Source of the DNA: Chitinophagaceae bacterium
Lineage (GTDB): Bacteria; Bacteroidota; Bacteroidia; Chitinophagales; Chitinophagaceae
NCBI GenBank assembly: GCA_003489485.1
Contig: DNMB01000052.1
Location: 1-6,985 of the forward strand
DNA: 6,985 bases
Direction of reading: 5' to 3'
Each line of letters opens with the position of its first letter. The stretch's first letter is position 1. The translations under genes were made by a program, and so were the position numbers. Positions 1 through 5,662 of the stretch are shown piece by piece. The notes beneath the pieces were generated by a model. The model had not been told where the DNA came from and ran no database searches. It worked only from the letters and a program-made list of their open reading frames with translations.

Positions 1-485
1 CCGTAATGCAAGCTCCTCGTCTCGAGAAGATCTGCATTAACCGTGGTGTGAATGGTGCGGTATCCGACAAAAAGATGATAGATATCGCCATCGACGAGCT
101 GACCACCATTGCCGGACAAAAGGCCGTGCCTACGATGTCTAAAAAAGATATCTCAAACTTCAAGCTGCGTAAGAACATGCCCATCGGTGCCAAGGTGACC
201 CTGCGCGGCAACAGAATGTACGAATTTCTCGATCGTTTGATCGCTGTGGCGCTGCCTCGCGTACGTGATTTCAAGGGAGTGAACGATAAGTCATTCGACG
301 GACGCGGTAACTACACCCTGGGTGTGACCGAGCAGATCATCTTCCCTGAGATCGATATCGACAAAGTAAATAAGATCACGGGTATGGATATCACTTTCGT
401 GACCACGGCCAATTCCGATCAGGAGGCCTACGAGTTACTGAAAGAGCTGGGCATGCCTTTCAAAAACGCTAAAACAACTAATTAA
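1..485 (+). CDS. rplE: 50S ribosomal protein L5 (5'-truncated by window edge)
   Basis: L5 sits in the central protuberance of the large ribosomal subunit, where it binds 5S rRNA and contacts S13 and the P-site tRNA. The reading frame enters from the left edge (first whole codon GTA at base 3) and ends with TAA at 483-485. The ATG at base 6 is internal: its context, [10 protein letters not shown], is the conserved segment about 25 residues into the usual protein of roughly 180 residues. Counting from that Met, visible family hallmarks are [20 protein letters not shown] (37-56), then [11 protein letters not shown] (58-68) with MYEFLDRL (71-78), [20 protein letters not shown] (97-116) and the ITFVTTA stretch (129-135). 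The C-terminus PFKNAKTTN is the usual end, so the gene is complete at its 3' side. It lies 13 nt before rpsN and is the first gene visible of the spc-type cluster. Identification is certain; only the true start is missing. Confidence 0.97.
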   Translation, partial: VMQAPRLEKICINRGVNGAVSDKKMIDIAIDELTTIAGQKAVPTMSKKDISNFKLRKNMPIGAKVTLRGNRMYEFLDRLIAVALPRVRDFKGVNDKSFDGRGNYTLGVTEQIIFPEIDIDKVNKITGMDITFVTTANSDQEAYELLKELGMPFKNAKTTN

Positions 486-498
486 ATAGCATAACAAC

Positions 499-768
499 AT
501 GGCAAAAACATCCGTAAAAGCCAGACAGCGTAAGCGCGAACAAATGGTAGATCATTTTGCTGCCAAGCGCGAGGCCTTGAAAAAGGCAGGTGATTGGAAA
601 GCACTCGACGAGTTGCCTCGTAATGGCTCTAAGGTGCGTCTTAAGAACCGCTGTCAGCTTACAGGTCGTCCCAAGGGATATGTCCGTTATTTCGGCATCT
701 CTCGTGTGGCCCTGCGCGACATGGCACTGAATGGAAAGATCCCCGGGCTCAAAAAAGCAAGCTGGTAA
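499..768 (+). CDS. rpsN: 30S ribosomal protein S14, zinc-independent form
   Basis: S14 is a small-subunit head protein that binds 16S rRNA late in 30S assembly, near S3, S10 and S19. The 89-residue length and a single cysteine (C52) place it in the long C-minus class, which lacks the two CxxC zinc-binding pairs of the short ~61-residue form. The family signature is clear: [20 protein letters not shown] (50-69), followed by [17 protein letters not shown] at the C-terminus. The N-terminal third is a basic helix rich in Lys and Arg ([12 protein letters not shown]). The start ATG follows an A-rich leader (AATAGCATAACAAC) with no purine-rich Shine-Dalgarno motif. It is 18 nt upstream of rpsH. The order L5-S14-S8 is the normal spc order. 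Nothing looks broken or unusual. Confidence 0.97.
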   Translation: MAKTSVKARQRKREQMVDHFAAKREALKKAGDWKALDELPRNGSKVRLKNRCQLTGRPKGYVRYFGISRVALRDMALNGKIPGLKKASW

Positions 769-786
769 TCCTTTAAAAAACGTATT

Positions 787-1185
787 ATGGTAACAGATCC
801 TATAGCAGACTTTCTGACAAGAATCCGTAACGCCCAGATGGCAGGACATCGCGTAGTCGATATTCCGGCCTCTAATCTGAAGAAGCGTATGACGGAGATC
901 CTCTACAACCAGGGGTATATCCTGAAGTACAAATTCGAGGACGACAACAAACAAGGCGTCATCAAGATCGCCTTAAAGTACGATCCCGCCACCAAGCAAC
1001 CTGCCATTCAGCGCATGGAGCGGATCAGCCGTCCCGGTCTTCGTCAGTATGCGAAGCCTGCCGATTTTCGTCGTGTTAAATCCGGATTGGGTGTAGCCAT
1101 CGTGTCTACTTCGAAGGGAGTGATGACCGACAAAGACGCCAAGGCCCAAAATGTAGGGGGAGAAATACTCTGTCACATCTATTAA
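787..1185 (+). CDS. rpsH: 30S ribosomal protein S8
   Basis: S8 is a primary 16S rRNA-binding protein that organises the central domain of the 30S platform. In E. coli it is also the translational repressor of the spc operon, binding mRNA near the rplE start. That target would lie upstream of this window, so autoregulation cannot be judged here. The 132-residue protein starts with MVTDPIADFLTRIRNA, the standard N-terminal helix. The C-terminal half has the family signature VSTSKGVMTDKDA (106-118), with the Ser-Thr-Ser RNA-binding loop, and ends GGEILCHIY, matching the usual GGE-[IVL]-L-C-x-[VI]-[WY] tail. R86, Y88 and the RISRPGLR segment (79-86) are also typical. The leader CTTTAAAAAACGTATT has no Shine-Dalgarno motif. 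It lies 13 nt before rplF. Confidence 0.97.
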   Translation: MVTDPIADFLTRIRNAQMAGHRVVDIPASNLKKRMTEILYNQGYILKYKFEDDNKQGVIKIALKYDPATKQPAIQRMERISRPGLRQYAKPADFRRVKSGLGVAIVSTSKGVMTDKDAKAQNVGGEILCHIY

Positions 1186-1198
1186 AAAATAATTGACT

Positions 1199-1753
1199 AT
1201 GTCTCGTATAGGTAAAAAAGCGGTAACTGTTCCTTCGGGTGTAACCATCACGGTCGGCAAAGACAATGTGCTCGCCGTTAAAGGTCCCAAAGGAGAACTC
1301 AAGCAGACCATCGATCGTGATATCACCGTAGAGGTGAAAGACGGACAAGTGAACTTCGTTCGCCCTACCGATCAGATCCGTCATCGCGCTTTGCACGGAC
1401 TGTATCGTGCGCTCGTTGCGAACCTTGTTAAGGGTGTTACGGAAGGTTACGAAAGAAAGCTCGAGTTGATCGGGGTAGGTTTCAAAGCTTCCAACGCCGG
1501 TAACGTTCTCGATCTGACGTTGGGTTACTCGCACAACATCATCTTCGAAGTTCCCAAAGAGATCAAGGTGGCCACGGCTCAAGAGAAAGGGCAAAACCCC
1601 ATCATCACCCTCGAGGGAATCGATAAGCAGCTGATCGGACAAGTTGCCGCCAAATTGCGCAGCTTGCGTAAGCCGGAGCCTTACAAGGGCAAGGGTGTTC
1701 GCTATGTCGGCGAAGTAGTTCGCAAGAAGGCCGGTAAAGCAGCAGGTAAATAA
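1199..1753 (+). CDS. rplF: 50S ribosomal protein L6
   Basis: L6 binds 23S rRNA helix 97 and the sarcin-ricin region near the elongation-factor site of the 50S subunit. I start it at the ATG at 1199, giving 184 residues beginning MSRIGKKAV, the conserved start of bacterial L6. An in-frame TTG at 1193 would add only two residues and is not needed. Two homologous alpha/beta domains are recognisable: the N-terminal one contains KGPKGEL (28-34) and the link helix HRALHGLYRALVANLVKGV (62-80), and the second begins at YERKLELIGVGFKA (84-97). The PROSITE-type signature PEPYKGKGVRYVGE lies at 159-172, followed by a basic tail rich in Lys. The leader TTAAAAAATAATTGACT is A/T-rich without a Shine-Dalgarno motif. 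The gap to rplR is 33 nt. Length and motifs are standard. Confidence 0.97.
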   Translation: MSRIGKKAVTVPSGVTITVGKDNVLAVKGPKGELKQTIDRDITVEVKDGQVNFVRPTDQIRHRALHGLYRALVANLVKGVTEGYERKLELIGVGFKASNAGNVLDLTLGYSHNIIFEVPKEIKVATAQEKGQNPIITLEGIDKQLIGQVAAKLRSLRKPEPYKGKGVRYVGEVVRKKAGKAAGK

Positions 1754-1786
1754 TCTAGTAACAAGCAGACTTAAATTCTTATATCG

Positions 1787-2146
1787 ATGACACCACAATT
1801 TAAAACCCAGCGCAGACAGAACATACGCTATCGTATTCGTCGCAAGATCAGTGGCACGGCCGCGAAGCCTCGTCTCTCTATCTTTCGCAGCAATGCTGAT
1901 ATCTATGCCCAGCTGATCGACGATGCCAGTGGTCAAACACTTGCTTCAGCTTCGTCTCGCGACAAGGACATCTCCGCGCAAAAGGGTACCAAGATCGAGA
2001 AGAGTAAACTGGTCGGTGCGGCCATTGCCCGCAAGGCAGGAGAGCTCAACATCACCGACGTTACTTTCGACCGCGGCGGCTATCTGTATCACGGACGCGT
2101 AAAGTCTGTGGCCGATGGAGCCCGTGAGGGAGGATTAAAGTTCTAA
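1787..2146 (+). CDS. rplR: 50S ribosomal protein L18
   Basis: L18 binds 5S rRNA with L5 and helps deliver it to the large subunit. The 119-residue protein has the usual architecture: a very basic N-terminus ([16 protein letters not shown], about 9-24) that contacts RNA, the core strand [19 protein letters not shown] (28-46), and the conserved C-terminus [20 protein letters not shown] (94-113) ending EGGLKF. The ATG at 1787 is the only sensible start and gives the normal length. The preceding 33 nt contain no Shine-Dalgarno motif. The stop TAA (2144-2146) is followed directly in frame by TAG (2147-2149), a tandem stop. This stop region also falls in a small perfect palindrome at 2140-2152. The gene sits between L6 and S5, as in most spc operons. 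Confidence 0.97.
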   Translation: MTPQFKTQRRQNIRYRIRRKISGTAAKPRLSIFRSNADIYAQLIDDASGQTLASASSRDKDISAQKGTKIEKSKLVGAAIARKAGELNITDVTFDRGGYLYHGRVKSVADGAREGGLKF

Positions 2147-2180
2147 TAGAACGAAATTTAAAAAGACAAAAAAAACATAC

Positions 2181-2699
2181 ATGTCAAAACTCAATGTAAA
2201 CAGGGTGAAGGCCGGCGACCTGGAGCTGAAAGACAAAGTGGTTGCCATTAACCGCGTGGTCAAGACCACCAAGGGCGGACGCGCTTTCAGTTTCTCTGCC
2301 CTCGTAGTGGTGGGTAATGGAAACGGTGTGGTAGGTCATGGTCTTGGTAAGGCCAAAGAGGTGCAAGAAGCCATCACCAAGGGTATTGAAGATGCCAAAA
2401 AGAATCTGATCAAGGTTCCTGTCATGAAGGGCACCGTTCCGCATGACCAGTGGGCCAAGGAGGGCGCTGCCAAAGTGCTTATTAAGCCTGCTGCCCATGG
2501 TACCGGTGTAATCGCCGGAGGTTCTATGCGCGCCGTACTGGAAAGTGCGGGGGTAACCGACGTACTGGCTAAATCATTGGGATCGGCCAATCCACACAAC
2601 GTGGTCAAAGCCACCTTTAAGGCACTGGCCATGCTGCGCGAGCCCATCCAAGTGGCCAAGACACGTACCATTGGTCTGAAGAAAGTATTTAACGGATAA
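2181..2699 (+). CDS. rpsE: 30S ribosomal protein S5
   Basis: S5 sits at the mRNA entry side of the 30S subunit and influences decoding accuracy. In E. coli, changes in its N-terminal loop confer spectinomycin resistance, and changes at the S4/S5 interface cause ribosomal ambiguity. The 172-residue protein has the double-stranded-RNA-binding-like domain with the S5 signature from [11 protein letters not shown] (28-38) through [19 protein letters not shown] (40-58). The second half carries [20 protein letters not shown] (102-121) and [17 protein letters not shown] (129-145). The spectinomycin loop, V-V-K-T-T-K-G-G, looks wild type, so no resistance is suggested. The leader is strikingly A-rich (TTAAAAAGACAAAAAAAACATAC), the commonest translation-enhancing context in this phylum, and has no Shine-Dalgarno motif. 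It ends 10 nt before rpmD. Confidence 0.97.
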   Translation: MSKLNVNRVKAGDLELKDKVVAINRVVKTTKGGRAFSFSALVVVGNGNGVVGHGLGKAKEVQEAITKGIEDAKKNLIKVPVMKGTVPHDQWAKEGAAKVLIKPAAHGTGVIAGGSMRAVLESAGVTDVLAKSLGSANPHNVVKATFKALAMLREPIQVAKTRTIGLKKVFNG

Positions 2700-2709
2700 A
2701 ATCAGTAAC

Positions 2710-2892
2710 ATGAAGAAGATAAAGGTAACATTGGTAAAGAGTCCCATTGATCGTCCGGAGCGCCAGAAACTGACGCTGCAGGCACTGGGCCTGAACAAAA
2801 CCAATTCTTCTCGCGAATTAGAGGCAACGCCTCAGATATTGGGCATGGTGCGTAAAGTAACTCACCTGGTCAAAGTAGAAGAATCCAAGTAA
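2710..2892 (+). CDS. rpmD: 50S ribosomal protein L30
   Basis: L30 is a small 23S rRNA-binding protein of the 50S subunit. The 60-residue length is normal for the bacterial form. The sequence shows the expected N-terminal strand KIKVTLVKSPIDRPERQ (3-19), the helix T-L-Q-A-L-G-L-N-K, and the C-terminal TPQILGMVRKVTHLVKVEE (40-58), where the G-M-[IV]-x-K-V-x-H-L-V core is diagnostic. It is 10 nt downstream of rpsE and follows the standard order S5-L30-L15. It is the last gene before an 86-nt gap containing two hairpins, the largest gap inside the ribosomal-protein run, so rpmD is the natural end point for any transcript stopping early. Confidence 0.96.
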   Translation: MKKIKVTLVKSPIDRPERQKLTLQALGLNKTNSSRELEATPQILGMVRKVTHLVKVEESK

Positions 2893-2894
2893 AC

Positions 2895-2925
2895 GGAACG
2901 ACCCGCAGGGGTCATTCCCATTTTT
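2895..2925 (+). terminator. Terminator-like hairpin between rpmD and rplO (possible attenuator)
   Basis: Arms GGAACGACCC (2895-2904) and GGGTCATTCC (2909-2918) can pair over ten positions with one C/A mismatch (2899/2914) around a GCAG loop. After CCA or CA comes a run of five T (2921-2925). This resembles a weak intrinsic terminator beginning three bases after the rpmD stop. Because essential rplO and secY follow without an obvious new promoter, it more likely gives partial termination, RNA processing or 3'-end protection than a complete stop. The short T-run and the mismatch lower confidence. Confidence 0.45.
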
Positions 2926-2931
2926 AAGCGA

Positions 2932-2957
2932 GCCCCGTCTTCAATTGCTTTCGGGGC
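2932..2957 (+). promoter_or_regulatory. Second GC-rich hairpin in the rplO leader
   Basis: A perfect six-base inverted repeat, GCCCCG (2932-2937) and CGGGGC (2952-2957), encloses a 14-nt loop, ending 21 nt before the rplO start. There is no T-run after it, so it is not a terminator by itself. G2908-T2912 (GGGGT) in the preceding hairpin could instead pair with G2932-C2936 (GCCCC), which would exclude both hairpins. That is a possible switch geometry, but pairing of short G and C runs is easily coincidental. Function is not shown. Confidence 0.3.
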
Positions 2958-2978
2958 GATAAGTAAACAATAAAAGCC

Positions 2979-3428
2979 ATGAAACTTCATCAGTTAAAGC
3001 CCGCCAAAGGAGCTACTCACAAAACAAAGCGTGTCGGCCGCGGAGATGGTTCCGGACACGGTGGTACATCAACCAAAGGAACCAAAGGTGCGCAGAGCCG
3101 TACCGGTTTTAAGAGCAAGATGGCCCACGAGGGAGGGCAGATGCCTATTCAGCGTCGTGTGCCCAAGCGCGGATTCAAGAATCCTCATCGCGTTTCGTAC
3201 AAAGTATTCAACCTTGGACAGATCGAGCAGTTGGCCGCCAAGTACAACATTACCGAGTTCTCATTGGAGAATCTTTACATCAATGGACTGATCGCGCAGA
3301 CCGATTTGGTCAAATTGCTCGGTAACGGAGAGCTCAAAGGAAAATACAGCTTCCGTATCAATGCCGTAAGCGAAAAAGCCAAGGCTGCCGTAGAGGCTGC
3401 CGGCGGTACGGTCGAAATCGTAAAATAA
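2979..3428 (+). CDS. rplO: 50S ribosomal protein L15
   Basis: L15 binds 23S rRNA and joins late in 50S assembly; its long N-terminal extension threads into the rRNA core. The 149-residue protein opens MKLHQLKPAKGATHKTKRVG, then a Gly/Lys/Arg-rich unstructured arm (GRGDGSGHGGTSTKGTKGAQ, 20-39), with EGGQMPIQRRVPKRGFKN at 51-68. The globular C-terminal domain has YKVFNLGQIEQL (74-85), LYINGLI (99-105) and the signature VKLLGNGELKG (111-121), ending in AVSEKAKAAVEAAGGTVEIV. All are normal for the family. The 18 bases before the start (ATAAGTAAACAATAAAAG) are A-rich with no Shine-Dalgarno motif. It lies 86 nt after rpmD and 28 nt before secY, so its expression may differ from the upstream genes if the hairpins act on transcription. 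Confidence 0.97.
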   Translation: MKLHQLKPAKGATHKTKRVGRGDGSGHGGTSTKGTKGAQSRTGFKSKMAHEGGQMPIQRRVPKRGFKNPHRVSYKVFNLGQIEQLAAKYNITEFSLENLYINGLIAQTDLVKLLGNGELKGKYSFRINAVSEKAKAAVEAAGGTVEIVK

Positions 3429-3456
3429 ATTAGCGGACTAAAATACCTATAGCCCC

Positions 3457-4794
3457 GTGAAGAAATTTTTTCAAACACTAAAGAACATCTGGAGCATCGA
3501 AGAGTTGCGCGGCAAGATATTGTTCACCTTGCTGATGATCACGATCTATCGGATCGGGGCGCACATTGCTTTGCCCGGTATCGACCCTGTTAAACTATCG
3601 GCCACTGCCGAGAACAGCACCGGAATTCTGGGGCTGATCGATGCCTTCTCCGGAGGAGCCTTTAACCAGGCCTCCATCTTTGCATTGGGGATCATGCCCT
3701 ATATCTCTGCCTCTATCTTCGTACAGCTGTTGACCGTTCTGGTACCACGCTTTCAGAAGATGCAAAAAGAGGGCGAGAGCGGAAGAAAAAAGATCAACCA
3801 ATACACCCGTTATCTCACTGTGGTGGTAACCTTGTTGCAGGCCTCTGCCTATGTGACCTACCTGCAAGGATTAACGCAGCAGGGTGGAGGGATCCTACCC
3901 GGATTTGCTCCTTACTTCTGGCTCACCACCGTGGTGGTGCTTACCGCCGGTACCCTTTTTGTTATGTGGATGGGAGAAAAGATCACCGATAAAGGTCTTG
4001 GTAACGGAACCTCTTTGATCATCATGATCGGTATCTTGGCCCGTCTGCCTCAATCTTTCTTGCAAGAGCTTAGTGCCAAGTCGGTCCGTAATGGTCAGAT
4101 CTTGGTTTTCATTGTAGAAATGGCCGTTCTCGTTGCCATCATCATGGGTTGTATCTTGTTGGTACAGGGTGTTCGGAAAGTGCCCGTTAACTATGCCAAG
4201 CAAATAGTGGGTAACCGCCAGTTCGGTGGCGCCCGTCAGTTCTTGCCGCTCAAGGTCAACAGTGCCGGGGTTATGCCTATCATCTTTGCACAGGCTATTA
4301 TTTTTATTCCAACCATTTTTGCCAATTACAATACACAGAATAATGCCTTTTTGCAGGCCATTACCGACCAGAGTAACATTTGGTATATGGTCATCTATTC
4401 TGTTGTAGTGATCGGTTTCACCTTTTTGTATACGGCTCTTATTTTTAATCCCAAGCAGATCGCCGATAACCTGAAGCAGAACAATGGATTCGTGCCTGGT
4501 GTAAAGCCCGGCCAACCCACTGCTGACTACATTGGAGCTATCATGGACCGGATCACTTTTCCCGGTGCGATCTTGCTGGCGCTAGTGGGTATTTTGCCCG
4601 GTATTGCCGAGCGTCTGGGCGTAACGCAACAATTCTCTACCTTCTTTGGAGGTACTTCCTTGCTCATTATGGTGGGAGTAATTCTCGATACGTTGCAGCA
4701 GATCGAAACACAGTTGCTCATGCGTCAATACGATGGGTTGATGAAAAGCGGTCGTATTCAGGGTCGCCAGACCTCTGCTCCCGTAGATATGTAA
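3457..4794 (+). CDS. secY: Protein translocase subunit SecY
   Basis: SecY is the channel-forming subunit of the SecYEG translocon in the inner membrane; it moves secretory proteins through and inserts membrane proteins. The 445-residue protein has ten predictable membrane segments, roughly at 20-40, 66-95, 117-137, 152-172, 184-200, 214-236, 269-290, 308-329, 368-386 and 398-417. Family marks are GGAFNQASIFALGIMPYISA (66-85, plug and TM2), MGEKITDKGLGNGTSLII (172-189), VRKVPVNYAKQ (239-249) and LPLKVNSAGVMPIIFAQA (263-280). The large cytoplasmic loop has FNPKQIADNLK (330-340), FVPGVKPGQPTADYI (345-359) and FGGTSLLI (397-404). It starts at GTG; the next in-frame codon set upstream reaches a stop (TAA at 3439-3441) with no ATG, so GTG is the first possible start. 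K350 stands where E. coli has Arg357. A strong terminator follows. Confidence 0.97.
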   Translation: MKKFFQTLKNIWSIEELRGKILFTLLMITIYRIGAHIALPGIDPVKLSATAENSTGILGLIDAFSGGAFNQASIFALGIMPYISASIFVQLLTVLVPRFQKMQKEGESGRKKINQYTRYLTVVVTLLQASAYVTYLQGLTQQGGGILPGFAPYFWLTTVVVLTAGTLFVMWMGEKITDKGLGNGTSLIIMIGILARLPQSFLQELSAKSVRNGQILVFIVEMAVLVAIIMGCILLVQGVRKVPVNYAKQIVGNRQFGGARQFLPLKVNSAGVMPIIFAQAIIFIPTIFANYNTQNNAFLQAITDQSNIWYMVIYSVVVIGFTFLYTALIFNPKQIADNLKQNNGFVPGVKPGQPTADYIGAIMDRITFPGAILLALVGILPGIAERLGVTQQFSTFFGGTSLLIMVGVILDTLQQIETQLLMRQYDGLMKSGRIQGRQTSAPVDM

Positions 4795-4816
4795 CAGATT
4801 GTTTTTTGTGAATAGC

Positions 4817-4853
4817 AAGCCCGGTCGGTAAAACGGCCGGGTTTTGTTTTTTT
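4817..4853 (+). terminator. Intrinsic terminator after secY
   Basis: Arms CCCGGTCG (4820-4827) and CGGCCGGG (4834-4841) pair fully with one G-T pair around a GTAAAA loop. The stem can be lengthened by A4817, A4818 and G4819 with T4842-T4844. A T-rich tract of TTTT, G, then seven T follows to 4853. The structure is one-directional, because the other side lacks an equivalent T-run on the minus strand. It sits 22 nt after the secY stop and should end the ribosomal-protein transcript. Confidence 0.88.
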
Positions 4854-4857
4854 AGAA

Positions 4858-4866
4858 GATATTTGC
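4858..4866 (+). promoter_or_regulatory. Possible Bacteroidota -7 promoter element for map
   Basis: GATATTTGC matches the Bacteroidota primary-sigma -7 consensus TAnnTTTG except for the first base. It lies 5-13 nt before the map ATG, right after the secY terminator. A start site a few bases downstream would make the map mRNA leaderless or nearly so. No well-spaced -33 TTG was found: the nearest TTTG (4843-4846) is only 11 nt upstream, against the usual ~19-21. Presence of a terminator just before makes some promoter here likely, but this exact site is tentative. Confidence 0.35.
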
Positions 4867-4870
4867 AGCC

Positions 4871-5662
4871 ATGATCATCAAGTCAGCCACAGAGATAGAG
4901 CAAATGCGGCAATCGGCCCTGCTGGTAAGCCGCGCATTGACCGAAGTGGCTAGCGTGCTTCGTCCGGGCATTACTACCTTGTGGCTCGACACTATGATCG
5001 GTACGTTCATCCGCGACTGCGGAGCAATCCCGTCTTTTTTGAATTATCATGGCTATCCGTATAATTCTTGTTTGTCGGTCAATGATGTGGTGGTGCATGG
5101 ATTCCCCACTAACAAGGAATTGCAAGAAGGCGATATCATCTCTGTCGATATCGGAGTGTTATATCAAGGCTGGCACGGCGATCATGCCTATTGTTTCGCC
5201 ATTGGCGATCCGGGTCCGGAGGTCGTGCAATTGATACGAGTCACCAAGGAGTCGCTTTATTTGGGTATCGAAAAAGCCATTGCAGGAAACCGGGTGGGCG
5301 ATATCTCGTTTGCCATTCAGTCACACACCGAAAAAAAGCATGGCTACGGCGTGGTCAGAGAATTGGTCGGGCATGGCCTGGGTCGGGATTTGCACGAAGA
5401 TCCACAGGTGCCTAACTATGGAAAAAGAGGTACGGGGCCCAAGCTGAAAGAGGGCGTGGTGCTGGCCATTGAGCCGATGATCAATCTGGGAAAAAAAGAA
5501 GTATACACCGCATCGGATGGCTGGACGGTACGGACCAAAGACGGAAAGCCATCTGTTCATTTTGAGCATGATGTATGCGTGCAAAAAGATCGCGCCGATA
5601 TCTTATCGGATTATAGCGCCATAGAAGCTGCTGAGAAAGCCAATGCCAATCTCTTTGCATGA
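4871..5662 (+). CDS. map: Type I methionine aminopeptidase
   Basis: The enzyme removes the initiator methionine from nascent proteins in the cytosol near the ribosome exit, using a two-metal centre. The 263-residue length is that of a type I enzyme without an N-terminal zinc-finger extension. All ligands and catalytic residues are present with a constant offset of three from E. coli MetAP: H76 (VVVHGFP), D93 (SVDIG), D104 (GDHAYCF), H168 (VGHGLGRDLHEDPQVPNYG), H175, E201 (AIEPM) and E232 (HFEHDV). GAIPSFLNYHGYPYNSCLSV (51-70) is the substrate-side loop. The ATG at 4871 gives MIIKSATEIEQMRQSALLVS, the standard start. It lies 76 nt after secY behind a terminator, and its stop overlaps the next gene's ATG (ATGA, 5659-5662), implying translational coupling with the flavoprotein. 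In many Bacteroidota, map is followed by infA; it is not here. Confidence 0.97.
   Translation: MIIKSATEIEQMRQSALLVSRALTEVASVLRPGITTLWLDTMIGTFIRDCGAIPSFLNYHGYPYNSCLSVNDVVVHGFPTNKELQEGDIISVDIGVLYQGWHGDHAYCFAIGDPGPEVVQLIRVTKESLYLGIEKAIAGNRVGDISFAIQSHTEKKHGYGVVRELVGHGLGRDLHEDPQVPNYGKRGTGPKLKEGVVLAIEPMINLGKKEVYTASDGWTVRTKDGKPSVHFEHDVCVQKDRADILSDYSAIEAAEKANANLFA

Noticed and set aside
1193..1198. TTG codon two codons upstream of the rplF ATG as an alternative start
   Set aside because: MSRIGKK is the conserved L6 N-terminus, and ATG at 1199 has the better codon; the extension would add only M-T.
1106..1936. Long minus-strand open frame (276 codons) across rplF and rplR
   Set aside because: It lies antisense to two certain ribosomal-protein genes, crosses their junction and shows no family-like motif; biased codon use in the real genes leaves few stops on the opposite strand.
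2140..2152. Perfect 13-base palindrome GTTCTA-A-TAGAAC at the rplR stop
   Set aside because: Too short and without a T-run; as RNA it makes only a four-base stem. Most likely chance, formed by the tandem TAA TAG stops.
3895..4515. Minus-strand open frame (206 codons) inside secY
   Set aside because: Fully antisense to conserved SecY helices; rich in His, Asn and Asp with no domain pattern, as expected for the complement of a hydrophobic coding sequence.
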